In this document: piece after piece, positions 7,860-16,480 of the stretch
Layout of the letters: each line of letters opens with the position of its first letter
How positions within the stretch are numbered: the stretch's first letter is position 1
Origin: an uncultured Roseobacter sp.
GTDB lineage: Bacteria > Pseudomonadota > Alphaproteobacteria > Rhodobacterales > Rhodobacteraceae
Direction: 5' to 3'
Assembly (NCBI RefSeq): GCF_947499265.1
Contig: NZ_CANMNK010000001.1
Span: 829,001-893,000 of the forward strand
DNA: 64,000 nucleotides
Made by a program: the position numbers and the translations under genes
The notes under the pieces: generated by a model
What the model saw: the letters and a program-made list of their open reading frames with translations, nothing else
Database searches by the model: none
What the model was told of the DNA's origin: nothing

Positions 7860-9092
7860 CTACTGGCCGACGTTTTCCAGCCATCCCTTTTCGATGGCGG
7901 AAATCCAGGAGGCCTGCAGTTCAGGCAGGGCTGCCTTGGCCAGTTCATCCGCCGGAACCACGTTGGGGTGCGCCACGATGGTGCCGAAATCCGCCTGCAC
8001 CGCCTCGCTGGTGCGGGAGACCTCGATGGCCGGTGCTGCGCCCCAGACGTCCGGGCGGGCCTTTTGATATTGCGCCTCGCCGGACAGCAACAGGTTTTGC
8101 AAGACCAATGCGGCTGCCTTGTTTGGCGAGTTGAAAGGGATGATCGTGTAGTTGGTGTTCCCGATGGTGCCATCAGTGAGACCATACCCTTGTGTGGTTG
8201 GCGGGAAGACCCCGTTTTCGATATTCAGGCCAACGCCGGAGGGTTCATAGTTGAACGTGAGATCCACCTCGGAGTTTGCATAAAGCTGCTCCATAGCGGA
8301 AATCGACGCCGGATAGGTTTTTCCTTCGCGCCAGAGGTATGGCTCCATGTCGTTCAGGATATCCCATGTCTTTGTCGCCACCTCGTCGAACTTGGCCTGG
8401 TCGAAGTCTCCCAGCAGAGTGTCCACGCCCCCGGCCGCGTGATAAAACACGTGGCGTACAAAGACAGAGCCGTTAAAATCAGGTGGCGCGGGATATGTGA
8501 AACGGCCCGGGTTTTCCTGCACCCAGTCGATCAGTTCACCGATGGATCGCGGCGGGTCGTCAAAGCGGGCTGTGTCATAGGCAAAAGCGAACTGCGCTTT
8601 TGACCAGGGTACTTCACAGCCCTCGACAGGCACACCAAAGTCATTGGCAATCGCTGGGTTGTCCCAATCTACAAAGGCGTTGTTGGGCAGAATGTCGGTA
8701 TAGCCGCAATAGGCCAGCCCACCTTGCTTCATGGTGCGGAAATTCTCGCCGTTTATCCAGATCATATCAACGGATCCCGCATCCATGACACCGGATTCCT
8801 TTTCGCCCAGAACGATGTTCACCGCCTCGACCGTATCGCTTAAGCCCACACGGTTCAGCGTGATGCCGTACTCATCTTGCAGGTGACCGCCGATATATTC
8901 CGAGACGTATTGGTTGATGTTGTCGGACCCGCCCCACAGGAACCAGTTCACCTCGCCGCCCTTGGCCAGGTCGACAACTTCCTCCCAGGACATGCTGTTC
9001 AGCGCCTCACCGTCTGCGGTGTCCGAAAAGCCAACTGTCGGTGCGAGCAAAAGGCTCGTGGCCAGCAGCGCCATTTTCAATTTCTGTCTCAT
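7860..9092 (-). CDS. ABC transporter substrate-binding protein (YnjB-like)
   Basis: About 410 residues. The chosen ATG at 9092 follows GGGAG by five bases; a GTG at 9098 opens the frame. The N-terminus MRQKLKMALLATSLLLAPTV is a Sec signal peptide, with cleavage likely near GFS-DTA. The mature part begins with a segment containing EVVDLAKGGEVNWFLWGGSDNINQ split by a short strand, and the WGGSDNINQYV motif resembles E. coli YnjB-type binding proteins associated with a PotB/PotC-like importer. It captures the substrate in the periplasm. No binding residues specific for a known sugar or polyamine could be recognised. Confidence 0.85.
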   Translation of the reverse strand: MRQKLKMALLATSLLLAPTVGFSDTADGEALNSMSWEEVVDLAKGGEVNWFLWGGSDNINQYVSEYIGGHLQDEYGITLNRVGLSDTVEAVNIVLGEKESGVMDAGSVDMIWINGENFRTMKQGGLAYCGYTDILPNNAFVDWDNPAIANDFGVPVEGCEVPWSKAQFAFAYDTARFDDPPRSIGELIDWVQENPGRFTYPAPPDFNGSVFVRHVFYHAAGGVDTLLGDFDQAKFDEVATKTWDILNDMEPYLWREGKTYPASISAMEQLYANSEVDLTFNYEPSGVGLNIENGVFPPTTQGYGLTDGTIGNTNYTIIPFNSPNKAAALVLQNLLLSGEAQYQKARPDVWGAAPAIEVSRTSEAVQADFGTIVAHPNVVPADELAKAALPELQASWISAIEKGWLENVGQ

Positions 9093-9259
9093 TCTCACTC
9101 CCTTGGTAGTGTCAGCGTTTTCTGATCTGTCGCATTTTTGGAGGTCATCAGCTGATGGTTTTAGCGGGCTTTTACAGATGCCATTTCTGATCAGGTCGCC
9201 GTGCCGCTCTTCGATCTATCGCATGTACACGGGCCCTGAGTTCTTCCTCCCACCCAAAT

Positions 9260-9271
9260 TTGTATGTACAA
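9260..9271. promoter_or_regulatory. Candidate operator, GntR-like palindrome upstream of the transport operon
   Basis: TTGTATGTACAA has TTGTA/TACAA arms around a two-base centre and lies about 170 bases upstream of the first gene of the carbohydrate operon. The form is common for GntR/FadR-type regulators. A related half site, CATGTACA, is at about 9222-9229. The cognate regulator is not adjacent in the window. Confidence 0.35.
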
Positions 9272-9327
9272 CTTGATAGTAATGACTCTGATGTGTCAAG
9301 GATGACTTTGGACGGGACAATCTAGTG

Positions 9328-9627
9328 TCATGACGCGTCCATGGGATTGTCGGGGTTTGCCGCCCATGCCTGCAAGGATGCCGCGTAGAGACCGACATCC
9401 GGGCCCCCCAATTATACCAGGGCGAGTGCGTTGATCGATGCCAGAATACCCGCGACGCAATAGGTGACCTGCCTTTTTCCCTGATCGTCTTCGACAACGT
9501 TCACGGTACAATCGATCCCCAAAAGATCCGGATCGCGCGCGTCTTCAGCCATTCCGCAGTAACCAAGCCATCCATGTTCGAGATAGTTTCCTTGTGATTG
9601 TGCCGACTGGTACCACAGATCGCGCAA
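9328..9627 (-). pseudogene. Small hypothetical gene interrupted by an in-frame stop
   Basis: A minus-strand frame from a TTG at 9627 encodes 71 residues up to a TAA at 9412-9414, including CTVNVVEDDQGKRQVTYCV. Reading straight through the TAA in the same frame gives 27 further residues with normal composition (LGGPDVGLYAASLQAWAA and so on) before a TGA at 9328-9330. Upstream, the frame stays open for several codons with a hydrophobic run. I recognise no family. It may be a decayed gene, or a 71-residue gene followed by chance reading frame. It lies between the secretion operon and the transport operon, on the same strand. Confidence 0.3.
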
Positions 9628-9708
9628 ACCCAGGAGTAATCCAAAACAAATCCTGGTGATTGGAGCACTAGGGCGAGGCCATCCGATGCCCCGCCCCGCT
9701 GTCTTTGT

Positions 9709-11079
9709 CTACTCGATAAAGGTCCGGGCGAGCCGTTCCTTCAAAGGTTGTGTCAGATAACTCAACACGGTTTTTTCCCCCGTATTTACAAAGAGATCGG
9801 CAGGCATACCGGGAAGCAGTTCCAGATTGGCGACCGTATCAGGCTGTTCAGTGTCGAGCTTTACACGTGCAACGAAATAAGGATCCCCGGTGCGGTCGTC
9901 CTCCAGACTGTCGGCCGAGATATCAACAATCCTGCCATTTGCCTCGGGGATGTCACCCTGGTCAAAGGCCGACAGGCGCACGCGTGTTTCCTGACCGATA
10001 TGCAGTTTTTCGATGTCGTTGGTGTTCACGCGGGCCTCGATCACCAGAGGTTCGTCTTTCGGGACAATTTCCAGAATAGGCGTGCCGGGCCGGACAACGC
10101 CGCCTGTGGTGAAAACGGTCATCCCCACCACATGGCCACTGGAGGGGGCGGTCACCACCACACGTTTGAGCCGTTCCGAGGCGCCCAGAAATTGCGGCTC
10201 GACCAGCGCCAGCTGAGCCTCGACAGCGGCAAGTTCCACAGAAATGGCCTCTTCGCGCAACTTCTGTTGGCTCAGACCTGTAAGCTGCAGCTCACCAATC
10301 TGATTGGTCGCCTGAGCTTGCTGCGTCCTAAGCGATGCATCGAGCCCGCTGAGCCTTTCGATCTCGATGCGCCTGGCGTTGACCCGCGCCGCGGCGACCA
10401 GACCTTTTTCCTGCAGGGACTGTAAATTCCCCAACTCCATCCGCGTGATGTCAAGCTGCCGCGCATTGGATGCGCGCTGCTCTTCCAGCCCTGCGACCTG
10501 ATCTTTCAGGCTGGTGATGCGCTGGCTGAGGATTTCGGCCTCCGTCGTCCGGGCGCGTTTCTCTGCATCAAACAATTGTCTTTGCGTCAGGTAGGCAGCG
10601 GCCCACTCCTGTTGCGGCAAATCGATCAGGCGCATCTCCGACGTCTCGTTGACCACAAAGCTATCCGCGCTGTCGATCTGCGCCAGTAAACGCGCCCGGC
10701 GCACCAATAGGTCCCCCAGCTGATTTCCCAAAACGTTCACATCGACGTCCAGATCGGTGCTGTCGAGTTCCAGAAGCGTCTGCCCAGCCTCGACAAAATC
10801 ACCATCTGCCACAAGGATTGAGCGTATGATGCCGCCATCAAGATGCTCGACAGTCTTCCGGTTGCCTTCCACCACGAGTGAGGCGGGCGCCACGACGGCA
10901 CCATCGAGTTTTGAGGATTGTGCCCAGAAAACGGAGCCGCCGATAAAGCAGGCCATCACAAGCATGCCGAAGATCACGAAGCGACGGATGCCGGTGTCTG
11001 CTGGCTGATCCAGAACCCGGTTATAGTCTTCGAGACGCAGAATATCCGGTGCCGGGCGGTTTGGGATCAGGCGGGTCAT
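9709..11079 (-). CDS. HlyD-family type I secretion periplasmic adaptor
   Basis: 456-residue membrane fusion protein. One transmembrane helix at about residues 32-51 is followed by a biotinyl-lipoyl-like half domain (LDGGIIRSILVADGDFVEAGQTL split by a turn), a long coiled coil of helices at about 125-290 and a second lipoyl half and beta-barrel domain (VVTAPSSGHVVGMTVFTTGG near 310-330). It links the inner-membrane ABC exporter to a TolC-type outer membrane channel, which is not encoded here. The ATG overlaps the exporter stop by four bases, and the secreted RTX protein is encoded first in the same operon. Confidence 0.95.
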   Translation of the reverse strand: MTRLIPNRPAPDILRLEDYNRVLDQPADTGIRRFVIFGMLVMACFIGGSVFWAQSSKLDGAVVAPASLVVEGNRKTVEHLDGGIIRSILVADGDFVEAGQTLLELDSTDLDVDVNVLGNQLGDLLVRRARLLAQIDSADSFVVNETSEMRLIDLPQQEWAAAYLTQRQLFDAEKRARTTEAEILSQRITSLKDQVAGLEEQRASNARQLDITRMELGNLQSLQEKGLVAAARVNARRIEIERLSGLDASLRTQQAQATNQIGELQLTGLSQQKLREEAISVELAAVEAQLALVEPQFLGASERLKRVVVTAPSSGHVVGMTVFTTGGVVRPGTPILEIVPKDEPLVIEARVNTNDIEKLHIGQETRVRLSAFDQGDIPEANGRIVDISADSLEDDRTGDPYFVARVKLDTEQPDTVANLELLPGMPADLFVNTGEKTVLSYLTQPLKERLARTFIE

Positions 11080-12821
11080 TGCGCCGTTCCTTCCTTGATT
11101 TTGGGATTTGGTTGATTTGCAATGGAGGGTTGTCGCTGCGCGTCCAGAACGTTTTCGCCGTTTGGCCGCAGCACATCATGTTTGTCGCCGAATTGGGTCT
11201 GTGTGCCCTTGTCGAGGATCAACACCTTGTTCACCGCCTGCAGCGTGCTGGGACGGTGGGTCATGACAAAGGTGATGGCACCCCGCCCCCGCGCAGTCTG
11301 GATCGCCTTGCGCAAGGCCAGTTCGCCTATGTTGTCCAGATCAGAATTGGGTTCATCCAGCACCAGCAGAAATGGGTCGTTATAGAGCGCACGGGCCAAT
11401 GCGATGCGTTGCCGTTGTCCGCCGGAGAGGAAAAACCCGTTGCCGATTTCTGTTTCATACCCATCGGGAAAACTGCTGATTAGCTGGTGCACATCCGCTG
11501 CCAGTGCGGCCTGTAGCACCTGATTGTCATCGATGGTGGTCGAGAACCGCGCAATGTTTTCGCGCAGAGTGCCATCAAAGAGCTCAACGTCCTGCGGCAG
11601 ATACCCGATCAGCTGACCGAGGTCTGCGGCGTCCCATTTTGACATTGGTGTTCCATCGAGCCGGATCGCGCCGCGTTGCGGGTGCCAGATGCCCCCGAGC
11701 ATTTTTGCGAGGGTGGATTTTCCGGACCCGCTGGCACCAATGACCGCAACGACGTCCCCTGCGGAAAGCGAAAAATTGATCCCGCCAATCGTTGCATTGC
11801 GCGCCAGCGGCGGCCCCGCCTGTGCGATACTGGCGTCCAGAGACAGCGTAGGGCGCGGCAAATGCAACCGCACCGGATCCTGCGGAAAATCCGCGGTAAG
11901 GGTGCTGATGTTTTTATAAGAGCCGCGCGCGGCGAGGAACGTGCGCCATTGTCCGATTAGCTGATCGATCGGGGCCAATGCACGCGCCAGAACGATGGTC
12001 GCAGCGATCATCACACCGGCGGTTGCCTCGCCCGTGATCGCAAGCGCGGCCCCGAGGCCCAGCGTCGCGGATTGCAGCCCCATGCGGATCGTTTTTGACA
12101 GGACCGAAAACCCGGTGACCCGGTCGCTGGTGCGTGTTTTGAGCTGATGTGCATCCTGTTGCAGAGCCGTCCAGCGCCGGGCGAGATCACCTTTCATACC
12201 CATGGCCTGGACAAGCTCTGCATTTCGCTCACCCGTAGTGAACAAGGCATCGGACCGGCTGCGCGCGCGTGCGGCATCTTGCATTACACCTGAGGCGCGG
12301 GCGTTGTTGATCAGCGCGAGCGCGGTCAACGTGACGGCACCCGCCAGACCCAATGCGCCCAAAAGCGGGTGCAGAATGTAAAGAACGCCCAGATAGATCG
12401 GGATCCATGGCGCGTCGAAAAAAGCGGTCAGAGTGCTGCCGGAAATGAAATCCCGAAAGCCGGTGACATCCGCAGCCGGGGTTTCGCCCGGCACCGTTTT
12501 GCCATTGACGCGTCGGCGCATGGCGGCCTGCAGGATGGGCGCGCCGACTTTGAGTTCGAACTGGGCGCCGAGCCGATTGAGGATCCGCATCCGCATCAGA
12601 TCAAGGCTGCCGGTGACGACAAAAACACCGGCCAATAGCACGCTTAGCGCGATGAGGGTATCGATGTTCTGGCTGGTCAACACGCGGTCATAGACCTGCA
12701 GCATATAGAGCGGCCCGGCGAGCATCAGGAAATTCAGGACGAGGCTGAAAAAGGCAACGGCCCAGAAGCCACCTCTGAGAGAGGCCCAGGCCTGTTTTAC
12801 GGGGGATTTTCTCTGAAACAT
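11076..12821 (-). CDS. Type I secretion ABC permease/ATPase (PrtD/HlyB-like, without C39 domain)
   Basis: About 581 residues from the ATG at 12821, which has an AAAAGAGA site upstream; the frame stays open 16 codons further. An N-terminal exporter membrane domain with LMLAGPLYMLQVYDRVL is typical of PrtD-like proteins. The ATPase domain has Walker A GASGSGKSTLAK, signature LSGGQRQRIALARAL and Walker B LLVLDEPNSDLD. There is no N-terminal peptidase domain, so the substrate is expected to carry an uncleaved C-terminal signal. It exports the RTX protein encoded immediately upstream in the operon. Confidence 0.95.
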   Translation of the reverse strand: MFQRKSPVKQAWASLRGGFWAVAFFSLVLNFLMLAGPLYMLQVYDRVLTSQNIDTLIALSVLLAGVFVVTGSLDLMRMRILNRLGAQFELKVGAPILQAAMRRRVNGKTVPGETPAADVTGFRDFISGSTLTAFFDAPWIPIYLGVLYILHPLLGALGLAGAVTLTALALINNARASGVMQDAARARSRSDALFTTGERNAELVQAMGMKGDLARRWTALQQDAHQLKTRTSDRVTGFSVLSKTIRMGLQSATLGLGAALAITGEATAGVMIAATIVLARALAPIDQLIGQWRTFLAARGSYKNISTLTADFPQDPVRLHLPRPTLSLDASIAQAGPPLARNATIGGINFSLSAGDVVAVIGASGSGKSTLAKMLGGIWHPQRGAIRLDGTPMSKWDAADLGQLIGYLPQDVELFDGTLRENIARFSTTIDDNQVLQAALAADVHQLISSFPDGYETEIGNGFFLSGGQRQRIALARALYNDPFLLVLDEPNSDLDNIGELALRKAIQTARGRGAITFVMTHRPSTLQAVNKVLILDKGTQTQFGDKHDVLRPNGENVLDAQRQPSIANQPNPKIKEGTAQ

Positions 12822-12846
12822 GGTGTGATCTCTTTTCAGGAAGGGC

Positions 12847-12872
12847 AGGGTGGCGAAGGATGCCGCCACCCT
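12847..12872 (-). promoter_or_regulatory. Intercistronic hairpin between RTX gene and exporter gene
   Basis: A perfect nine-base inverted repeat, arms 12847-12855 and 12864-12872, eight-base loop. It starts 11 bases after the RTX stop and ends 26 bases before the exporter ATG. No T-run follows on the transcribed strand. It likely acts as an mRNA stabiliser or weak attenuator, giving more secreted protein than exporter. Confidence 0.6.
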
Positions 12873-12882
12873 CTGTTTCGGG

Positions 12883-15800
12883 TTAGGCGATGAAGTCGTC
12901 TTCGCTCAGCTGGGTGCTGTCGATGCCTTCGAAGCGCACGGAGGCGTCTGAGGAGAAGGACAGAACCGCGTCTGAGCCATCCTGCGTGATCGCACTGGCC
13001 AGATCGAAGTCCGATCCGAAATCCGACAGCCGGATTTTGTCCACGCCCAACTGGAAGTCTGCGATGACATCGATGCCATCACCGGGGGCGAAGGTGAAGG
13101 TATCGCTGCCGTCCCCGCCGATGAGCAGGTCGTTGCCGCCCTGACCTTCGATCAGGTCATCGCCGTCCCCTCCACTCAGCCGGTTGGACAGATCGCTGCC
13201 GATGATCACATCACCGTCGTCGGAGCCGATGACGTTCTCGATGGAACTCAGAACATCGGTTTCGATCTGGTTTTCGATCACATCCAGCCCGGTGATGCCC
13301 GAAGGCACATCGCCGTCGATGCTGGCGCCTGCGTCCACCAGCGTGTCCTGAACCACTGGCCCGTTGGCACCGGCGGGTGCATTGTGCAGGTGGATCGCCG
13401 AGACAACGCCCGGGATCGGGGTTTGCAGGTCTGCTTCATTCAGGCCCACAATGGTCAGCTCGCTGGAGTAGCTCACTTCACCTGTCACCAGGTTCTGCGT
13501 GATCACAACAGAGCTTTCGCCCGTGGCTTCGCTGTCCGAGGTCGGCCCCGGTTCCTGGCTTGCATCCAGACCGCCCGAAAGCGTGATAGTGCGGACATCG
13601 CCCACCGTGTCATCGCTATCGACCAGCAGTTGTCCGCGGATTTCACCACCGATGAAGTCCGATGTGTGGATGTTGAAGTAGAGGTTGCCCGCCACAGCCT
13701 GCTCCACAAACTGCGCACCATCTGCAATGGCAGATCCGAACTGACCCGGTGCCGAGACCACCTGATCGGTCACACGAACGGTAAAACCGGTGTCCCGCGT
13801 CGCGGTGCCATTACCGTTTGGCCCGAGGTTCACCGTCATGCCAACATCGAGGTCGGAGAAATCTGCCGTATCGATGCCGTCGCCACCGTCGATGAAATCG
13901 TCACCAAGGCCACCAACGATCACGTTGTCACCTTCGCTGGCAATCAGAACGTCATCGCCTGCGCCGCCGTTGACGACACCGTTGATCTGACCAAGGTCTA
14001 CAACGATGTCGTCTCCGTCACTCAGCACCACATTACCATTTACAACACCCGTATCGTCATTGACGAAGGTAACTGAGCCCGCTTGCGCGGCGTCGATGGC
14101 GTTCACGCGACCTGTGATTTCGCCCTCGTTCACGATGGCGCCGAGGATGTTCAACCCACCATCAATGCGGATACCGGCAGCAGCGTCGCTGTCTTCCGAT
14201 CCAGCAATCAGCCCGTCGTTTTGCACCAGACCAGCGAAACTGGCCTCTTCGACGTTGCTGAAGAGACGCAGGCCGTCGCCAACCTGATTGCCCTCTGTTG
14301 CATCGCCGCGTCCCTGAAAGGTGCCTTCGTTTAAGATCGCGGCAGATACGACGTCCCCCGCGACATCACCGGTTTGCAGCGAGACGGCAGAGCCGTTGTT
14401 GCCAAGCCCGGCGTCGACTGTGCCGGTGTTGGTGAAGGTATAGCCGTCGGCAGTCCCATCGGCATAAACCGTACCATTGCGCTGGTTGCCCGTACCCAGG
14501 ATCGTTCCTTCGTTAAGCACATCAAGACCCTCGCCATCGATGTTCAGCGCACGGCTGTCTGATGTGACCAGGCCTCGGTTGACAAAAGAGCCGCCGGTGT
14601 GATCGCCGGTGCCAAAGTAAACACCGTTCTGACCGCCCGCGAAGACACCGCTCGCTTCATTGACCAACTCGCCCTTGAAGTTGACGCCGTTGACCGACCG
14701 GAACGCGCCGGTGGTGCCCACGAGGCTTTCCGATGTGACCTCGCCGGAGTTGCTAATTGTGCCGTCAAAAAGTGCTGGCGCGAAACCTGCCTCACCCCGC
14801 AGGCCCTCCAGGCGGATACCGTCGCCTGCCGTGCCCGCCGCGGCGGAAGCCTGCCCGCGCCCTGCAATGGTGCCTGCGTTGGTGATCTCCACATCGCCGT
14901 TGCCATCTTCGGCCAACGACAGCGAGATACCTGCGCCATCATTGTGCTCGCCTGCATCGATTGTGCCATTGGCGAGGTTGTTGATGGAGAAATCGCGCGC
15001 GGTATCGTCCGCATAAACAGTGCCGTTGCGCTGATCGTCCGTCCCGAGAATGTCGCCGCCGTTGATCAGGTTCACACCTGTGCCATCAATGTTGACCGCC
15101 CGGCTGCCGGACTGAATGGTGCCGAAGTTCAGGATGTCGAGGTCATGCTCGGCCTCGCCGATGTAGACACCGTTGCGCGCACCCTCGATGGTGCCAGTGG
15201 CGGTGTTGAGGATACGGCCTTCTGCCGCCACGCCATCGGCCACGCGGATGCCGCCCGCAGTGCCCTGGTTGCTTTCCGAGGAAATCAGACCGGAGTTGAC
15301 GATGTCGGTCTCGGATACTGTGCCTTCGGCGCCATTGTTGATACGGATACCGTCGCCCGCGCCGGGGGTATTTGACGCTTCTTGTCCACGCCCTTGAATG
15401 GTCGCGCCCAAGCCGTTGAAGATTGTGTTGGAGACACGGTCACCGGCCTCATCCCCCACTTGCAGCGAAATGCCTGCGCCATTGTTGCCGGTGCCTGCAT
15501 CGATGGTCGCACCAGTGAAGTTGCTGATCGAGACGTCTTCGGCGCCCGCATCGCTGTAGATGGTGCCATTGCGCTGATCGCCGGTGCCAAGGATGTCGCC
15601 AAAGTTGCGCAGGCTGACGCCTTCGCCCTGGATGTCCACAGCGCGGCTGTCGGAAGAGATCACGCCGCCCCGGAAGTTGTCTAGCGTGCCGGAACTTCCG
15701 GCGCCCGCAAATTGCACGCCGTTAGATTCACCAGCGATTTCGCCAAAGTTGCGAATGGACGCGCTGCCGCTGACCTGAATGCCGGTTGCCAATGCGTCAG

Positions 15801-16077
15801 GGCCGGAATTGGCCTCAATGCTGCCTGAGCGAAAGTTGAAGACCTGCGCGTCTTCGCCTTCGACAGACACCGCCGCCACCGCATTATTGGTTTCAACCTG
15901 ACCGAAGTTCAGGAACCGGGCAAAATCGTTGTCGAGTAAAAAGGCCGGCGTGTTGTCGACGATAGTGCTTTGAAAAAAGCCGTTGGTCAGGGTCTGACCG
16001 TCACGGACGGTTTCCTGTGCCAGTGACGAGGAGGTCAATAATCTGGCGCGCAAACCTGCGAGAAATTCGGATAGCAT
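12883..16077 (-). CDS. Large RTX-type secreted repeat protein with CHRD-like segments
   Basis: 1064 residues, strongly acidic and rich in Gly, Asn and Asp, without an N-terminal signal peptide. Residues ~119-660 contain three copies of a ~182-residue unit, framed from 119, 302 and 484, with the recurring motifs SRAVDIQGEG, ILGTGDQRNGT and GNNGAGISLQ; the strand pattern suggests a beta-helix. RTX-like nonapeptides (GGxGDDxI) occur near 704-740 and 969-996. Between them lie CHRD-like pieces: LYFNIHTSDFIGGEIRGQL near 799-817 and SGGLDASQEPGP with AIHLHNAPAGANGPVV up to about 909. The last ~60 residues, ending DDFIA, fit a type I secretion signal. The ATG has GGAG eight bases upstream. Probably a calcium-stabilised surface or extracellular protein. 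Confidence 0.92.
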   Translation of the reverse strand: MLSEFLAGLRARLLTSSSLAQETVRDGQTLTNGFFQSTIVDNTPAFLLDNDFARFLNFGQVETNNAVAAVSVEGEDAQVFNFRSGSIEANSGPDALATGIQVSGSASIRNFGEIAGESNGVQFAGAGSSGTLDNFRGGVISSDSRAVDIQGEGVSLRNFGDILGTGDQRNGTIYSDAGAEDVSISNFTGATIDAGTGNNGAGISLQVGDEAGDRVSNTIFNGLGATIQGRGQEASNTPGAGDGIRINNGAEGTVSETDIVNSGLISSESNQGTAGGIRVADGVAAEGRILNTATGTIEGARNGVYIGEAEHDLDILNFGTIQSGSRAVNIDGTGVNLINGGDILGTDDQRNGTVYADDTARDFSINNLANGTIDAGEHNDGAGISLSLAEDGNGDVEITNAGTIAGRGQASAAAGTAGDGIRLEGLRGEAGFAPALFDGTISNSGEVTSESLVGTTGAFRSVNGVNFKGELVNEASGVFAGGQNGVYFGTGDHTGGSFVNRGLVTSDSRALNIDGEGLDVLNEGTILGTGNQRNGTVYADGTADGYTFTNTGTVDAGLGNNGSAVSLQTGDVAGDVVSAAILNEGTFQGRGDATEGNQVGDGLRLFSNVEEASFAGLVQNDGLIAGSEDSDAAAGIRIDGGLNILGAIVNEGEITGRVNAIDAAQAGSVTFVNDDTGVVNGNVVLSDGDDIVVDLGQINGVVNGGAGDDVLIASEGDNVIVGGLGDDFIDGGDGIDTADFSDLDVGMTVNLGPNGNGTATRDTGFTVRVTDQVVSAPGQFGSAIADGAQFVEQAVAGNLYFNIHTSDFIGGEIRGQLLVDSDDTVGDVRTITLSGGLDASQEPGPTSDSEATGESSVVITQNLVTGEVSYSSELTIVGLNEADLQTPIPGVVSAIHLHNAPAGANGPVVQDTLVDAGASIDGDVPSGITGLDVIENQIETDVLSSIENVIGSDDGDVIIGSDLSNRLSGGDGDDLIEGQGGNDLLIGGDGSDTFTFAPGDGIDVIADFQLGVDKIRLSDFGSDFDLASAITQDGSDAVLSFSSDASVRFEGIDSTQLSEDDFIA
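14098..15723 (-). repeat. Three in-gene tandem repeats of about 546 bases
   Basis: Protein-level tandem repeat inside the RTX-type gene: units begin at residues 119, 302 and 484. Equivalent motifs recur at 144/325/508 (SRA-V/L-DI or NI) and at 161/342/525 (D/T-ILGT). The units differ at many positions, so the duplications are old rather than recent slippage. Confidence 0.75.
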
Positions 16078-16480
16078 TTGAAAGCTCCATACTTGAGTTC
16101 AGTTGTGCGGATGTCTGATCGGGGAGTGGTTCGATCCGCCTCTCAAGGATTAGGATGCTGTTCCGGGGCGCTGAAATTTCTGCTTTGAATAGGGTTCATA
16201 ACCAGCGCGAATACTCACGCAGGCCGTGAGGCGGATATTTTCGAAAGTCTTTGAAAACAGGTGCTTACGCGTAGTTCTGGCATATTTATTTTTATTCGAT
16301 TACGCGCAGTCACAAGAAAGTAACGCAGGGTGATCGGGAGAAGATGCGTTTTGAGCACCAGATGCCGCATGCATTTGGTCAAAGCCTTGCAAGAATTGAG
16401 CCATCGCCGACGCTTGGCGCTGTTCCAGCCCCAAAATTCAGGTCAGGTCTGTTTCCGGATCATGAGCTTGTAGCGCTTGC
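16078..16480. other. 403-base intergenic region upstream of the RTX operon
   Basis: No gene of its own is supported; a short plus-strand frame here overlaps the LysR gene in antisense. The middle part, about 16255-16320, is AT-rich and is the likely promoter zone of the secretion operon. A perfect 6-base inverted repeat is listed separately. Confidence 0.5.
16214..16230. promoter_or_regulatory. Small palindrome upstream of the RTX gene
   Basis: CTCACG and CGTGAG arms with a five-base spacer, about 140 bases upstream of the RTX start codon. It could be an operator or a 5' leader hairpin. No regulator family could be assigned. Confidence 0.25.

Noticed and set aside
9671-9696. GC-rich inverted repeat after the HlyD gene as a terminator
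   Set aside because: Nine-base arms with an A-C mismatch and no T-run on the transcribed strand; too weak to call.
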